Assembly: GCA_026419785.1 (NCBI GenBank)
Contig: JAODTK010005603.1
Span: forward strand, 124,001-188,000
Direction: 5' to 3'
Origin: Sclerodactyla briareus
Lineage: Eukaryota; Echinodermata; Holothuroidea; Dendrochirotida; Sclerodactylidae
DNA length: 64,000 bases
Part shown: in pieces, positions 62,011 through 64,000 of the stretch
Position numbering within the stretch: the stretch's first letter is position 1
Layout: every line of letters begins with the position of its first letter
The notes under the pieces: generated by a model
The model's database searches: none
Seen by the model: only the letters and a program-made list of their open reading frames with translations
Told to the model about the DNA's origin: nothing
Made by a program: the position numbers and the translations under genes

Positions 62011-64000
62011 AATGTGGTCAAAGATGTTTCAGGGGTCATGAATTTGTGTCCCAGTTTGATCAACTTCTCAAGGATGATGTTTGGACCCGGCCCAAATACT
62101 TCTTTTTTACCAATGAACGGTTTTAATGACGTTACATAACACCCATCCTGAATCTGTAAACAAGCTGAAAGAATCACCACCCAGGAACTTTATAACAAAG
62201 TTTCAGAAAAATCTAATGCACTTGAAAAATGACTCCCCCAAGTATGTGACATCTTACCCAGATAGCCTAGTGTGCTCTTTAGTTACATTTGCCCTTGAAC
62301 TTCCCAAAGCAAGAAAATCCATGGATCAATGAATATTGATTCTAGTTTGGTCAACATCCACAATGGATAACCTTTGACCAAACGGGCATTGCTAACAAGT
62401 CGGAATACTAGATGATAAGTACAATACATGCAGATCACAATAGCCCAACGGGCACAGCTGATTCGAGCAGAACAGCAAATCACGACGTATGGAGCGAGGA
62501 GAAACCACGTCGTTCTAGGTCTTCTAGATGTTGCCACCCTCGACAAATGAAACTGAGGCATTAAAATCTTTGAGACTTGTCCGAGAGACCAGAAGGATTC
62601 CGGAGAGAATCGCAGGAAAGCCATGAACTACTTTTCAACAGTTCTTGCTATGTGACTTCCCTACTACTCCTGGCAATATGCATAGGTTTAATAAATGACC
62701 TATAGCCAAAATCATAGAAATATCTGCTAAGTGAGTATGACAGAAAACTACTTGTGAGAATCTCCTACTTACTCCTACTTTTTCTGATTAAAATCCTACG
62801 TTCCTCCTATTTTACAAATTTTCTAACTACTTTTTCTCCTACTTTTTTTTCATGGAGCCTGTGGCATGCCTGTAGATTAAACAGACCTAAATGAATTTGA
62901 AATAGTATCCTTTCTAAGTTCACAAATGGTTGCAGTACGAACCGTTGCCGCCCTGGTCTGTCGAATATTCGCACTTGTAGCAAAATCTGTGATCTTGCCC
63001 ATGTTCACTCAGTCAGTTTCCTAGATCGACTAGATACTCTTGGCTGTTCGCTAACTTCGTCAAGAATAAGGAAACACGAGAATTTTTGGCAAATACAAGG
63101 GATTACCGACTGACTGTAATTCAGTCTCTTGGCAAGATATACTAGATTATTCAAGAAGGACAATTAATCACGCTTGTATGTATGTACGATGTCACAATCT
63201 CCGGCAACAAAAGTGGGCAACAACATGTTTAGTCCTTAGATTAAAAAATAGAAAAGTGGATGCTTCCATTTTTGTTAAGCTTTATGATGAACAGGAAGAA
63301 ATACCCCCAAAGACATGTCTGTGAATGACTTTATCACTTACCAAATTCTTGCATAAGGCTTTAGCTGTTAGTACGGTTTTCAAAAAAAAAACGACACAAA
63401 CTGTAGCATGATTTAGGTATCAAACTTGAAAATACCGTAAATTGCTATAAATTTGGCTTACAGATCTGTTGCGATACAACAATACATATTGAAACTTGAT
63501 CCCCTTGTTTGTTACACCACTTCCATCACAAGTGAAAAGGTGTTACGTGCGTTTCAAGGGCACCAATTTGTCTCAACTTTGGTGTTCTTTTCGTTTAGTT
63601 AGTTTAGTGAATGAATAGGGTCAGGAAGGATATAATACTCATAAACGACACCGAAGCCACAACAATCCCAGGGAAAAGAACAAGAACGCAGAATGCGTAG
63701 TGATTCCTTGCCTTCCATTGGGGACACAAAAAACTATTTTGTCGAAGATTGTAGATCAGTTTCATTGACCATCATCAGTGATCGTGTTCATAAGGTTTAT
63801 TCTATATATATCAGGTCATCACAAAAAAATTACACATTGAGGTCTTCAGGTTGGAAGGTCACATGAGGTCAAAGTAGGTCACCAAATGTAGTTTGCCAGG
63901 AGAGAAACAAAGTGTCCACTACGACCTCCCCTGAACTGTTCGTTGCCAAGATATAAAGATTGTTGTATATGAGCTCAAAAATGACCTCACGATGAAAAAG
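62011..64000. other. No identified gene
   Basis: Short frames near 62400-62640 read 'AQRAQLIRAEQQITTYGARR' on the plus strand but are broken and unidentified. A pyrimidine-rich repeat lies at 62745-62875. The last 150 bp contain AGGTCA repeats. Confidence 0.4.
63856..63881 (+). promoter_or_regulatory. Triple AGGTCA direct repeat with 4-bp spacers
   Basis: Three perfect AGGTCA half-sites at 63856, 63866 and 63876 are each separated by exactly 4 bp (catg, aagt). DR4 is the classical arrangement for thyroid-hormone-receptor/LXR-type RXR heterodimers. Binding is inferred from the motif only, and similar motifs are repeat-borne elsewhere in the window. Confidence 0.5.

Overview
This is a 64-kb piece of a eukaryotic, AT-rich, repeat-crowded animal genome. 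Two conserved metazoan genes can be recognised, each broken into short exons by kilobase introns. The rest is dominated by transposon remains, SINE- and MITE-like repeats, minisatellites and long G/C homopolymers. The intron-rich genes, CR1/L2-like LINE remains, a tRNA-headed SINE, hAT-like 'CAGTGGCGTAGCCAG' termini and arrays of AGGTCA motifs suggest a marine invertebrate, perhaps a deuterostome such as an echinoderm or hemichordate. That placement is an inference. No bacterial operon, CRISPR array, rRNA or intact tRNA is visible.

Layout. 1-3.2 kb: a GC-rich block, a dispersed repeat (family alpha, copy A) and a dead LINE fragment. 6.3-14.0 kb, minus strand: an SRP9 homologue (9-kDa subunit of the signal recognition particle) in three exons with conserved splice sites; its introns hold further repeats. 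14.1-15.8 kb: two copies of a repeat (family beta), the first about 100 bp upstream of the SRP9 start codon, plus a foldback element. 16.3-20.6 kb: a second alpha copy interrupted by a 2.35-kb hAT-like insertion and by a tRNA-derived SINE. 20.9-28.3 kb: repeats carrying tandem RFX X-box-like motifs, a GC-rich hairpin family, and a 580-600 bp tandem array bearing regularly spaced AGGTCA half-sites (DR4 then DR5). 29.6-32.6 kb: a 3.05-kb terminal-inverted-repeat element with a decayed transposase-like ORF and a recurring GTGACTCACGTTAC motif. 34.2-34.9 kb: a LINE 3' end, just upstream of the first visible exon of a plus-strand YIPF4 homologue (35.0-41.4 kb; a five-pass Golgi/ER membrane protein of the Yip1 family). 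41.9-46 kb: a minisatellite and unidentified candidate exons. 46.7-49.6 kb: a large imperfect palindrome, one arm of which carries a 1.29-kb hAT-like insertion with a target-site duplication. 50-64 kb: more copies of the same repeat modules, a dead LINE reverse transcriptase, minisatellites and a triple AGGTCA DR4.

Both genes need single-base frame corrections in several exons although their splice sites are largely intact. The simplest reading is residual indel error in a long-read assembly; recent decay is the alternative. The two genes do not form a pathway-linked unit: SRP9 acts in co-translational targeting to the ER and YIPF4 in the early secretory pathway. No obviously new multigene system was found. 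The most novel-looking items are the 29.6-32.6 kb element and the repeat-borne transcription-factor-site arrays.
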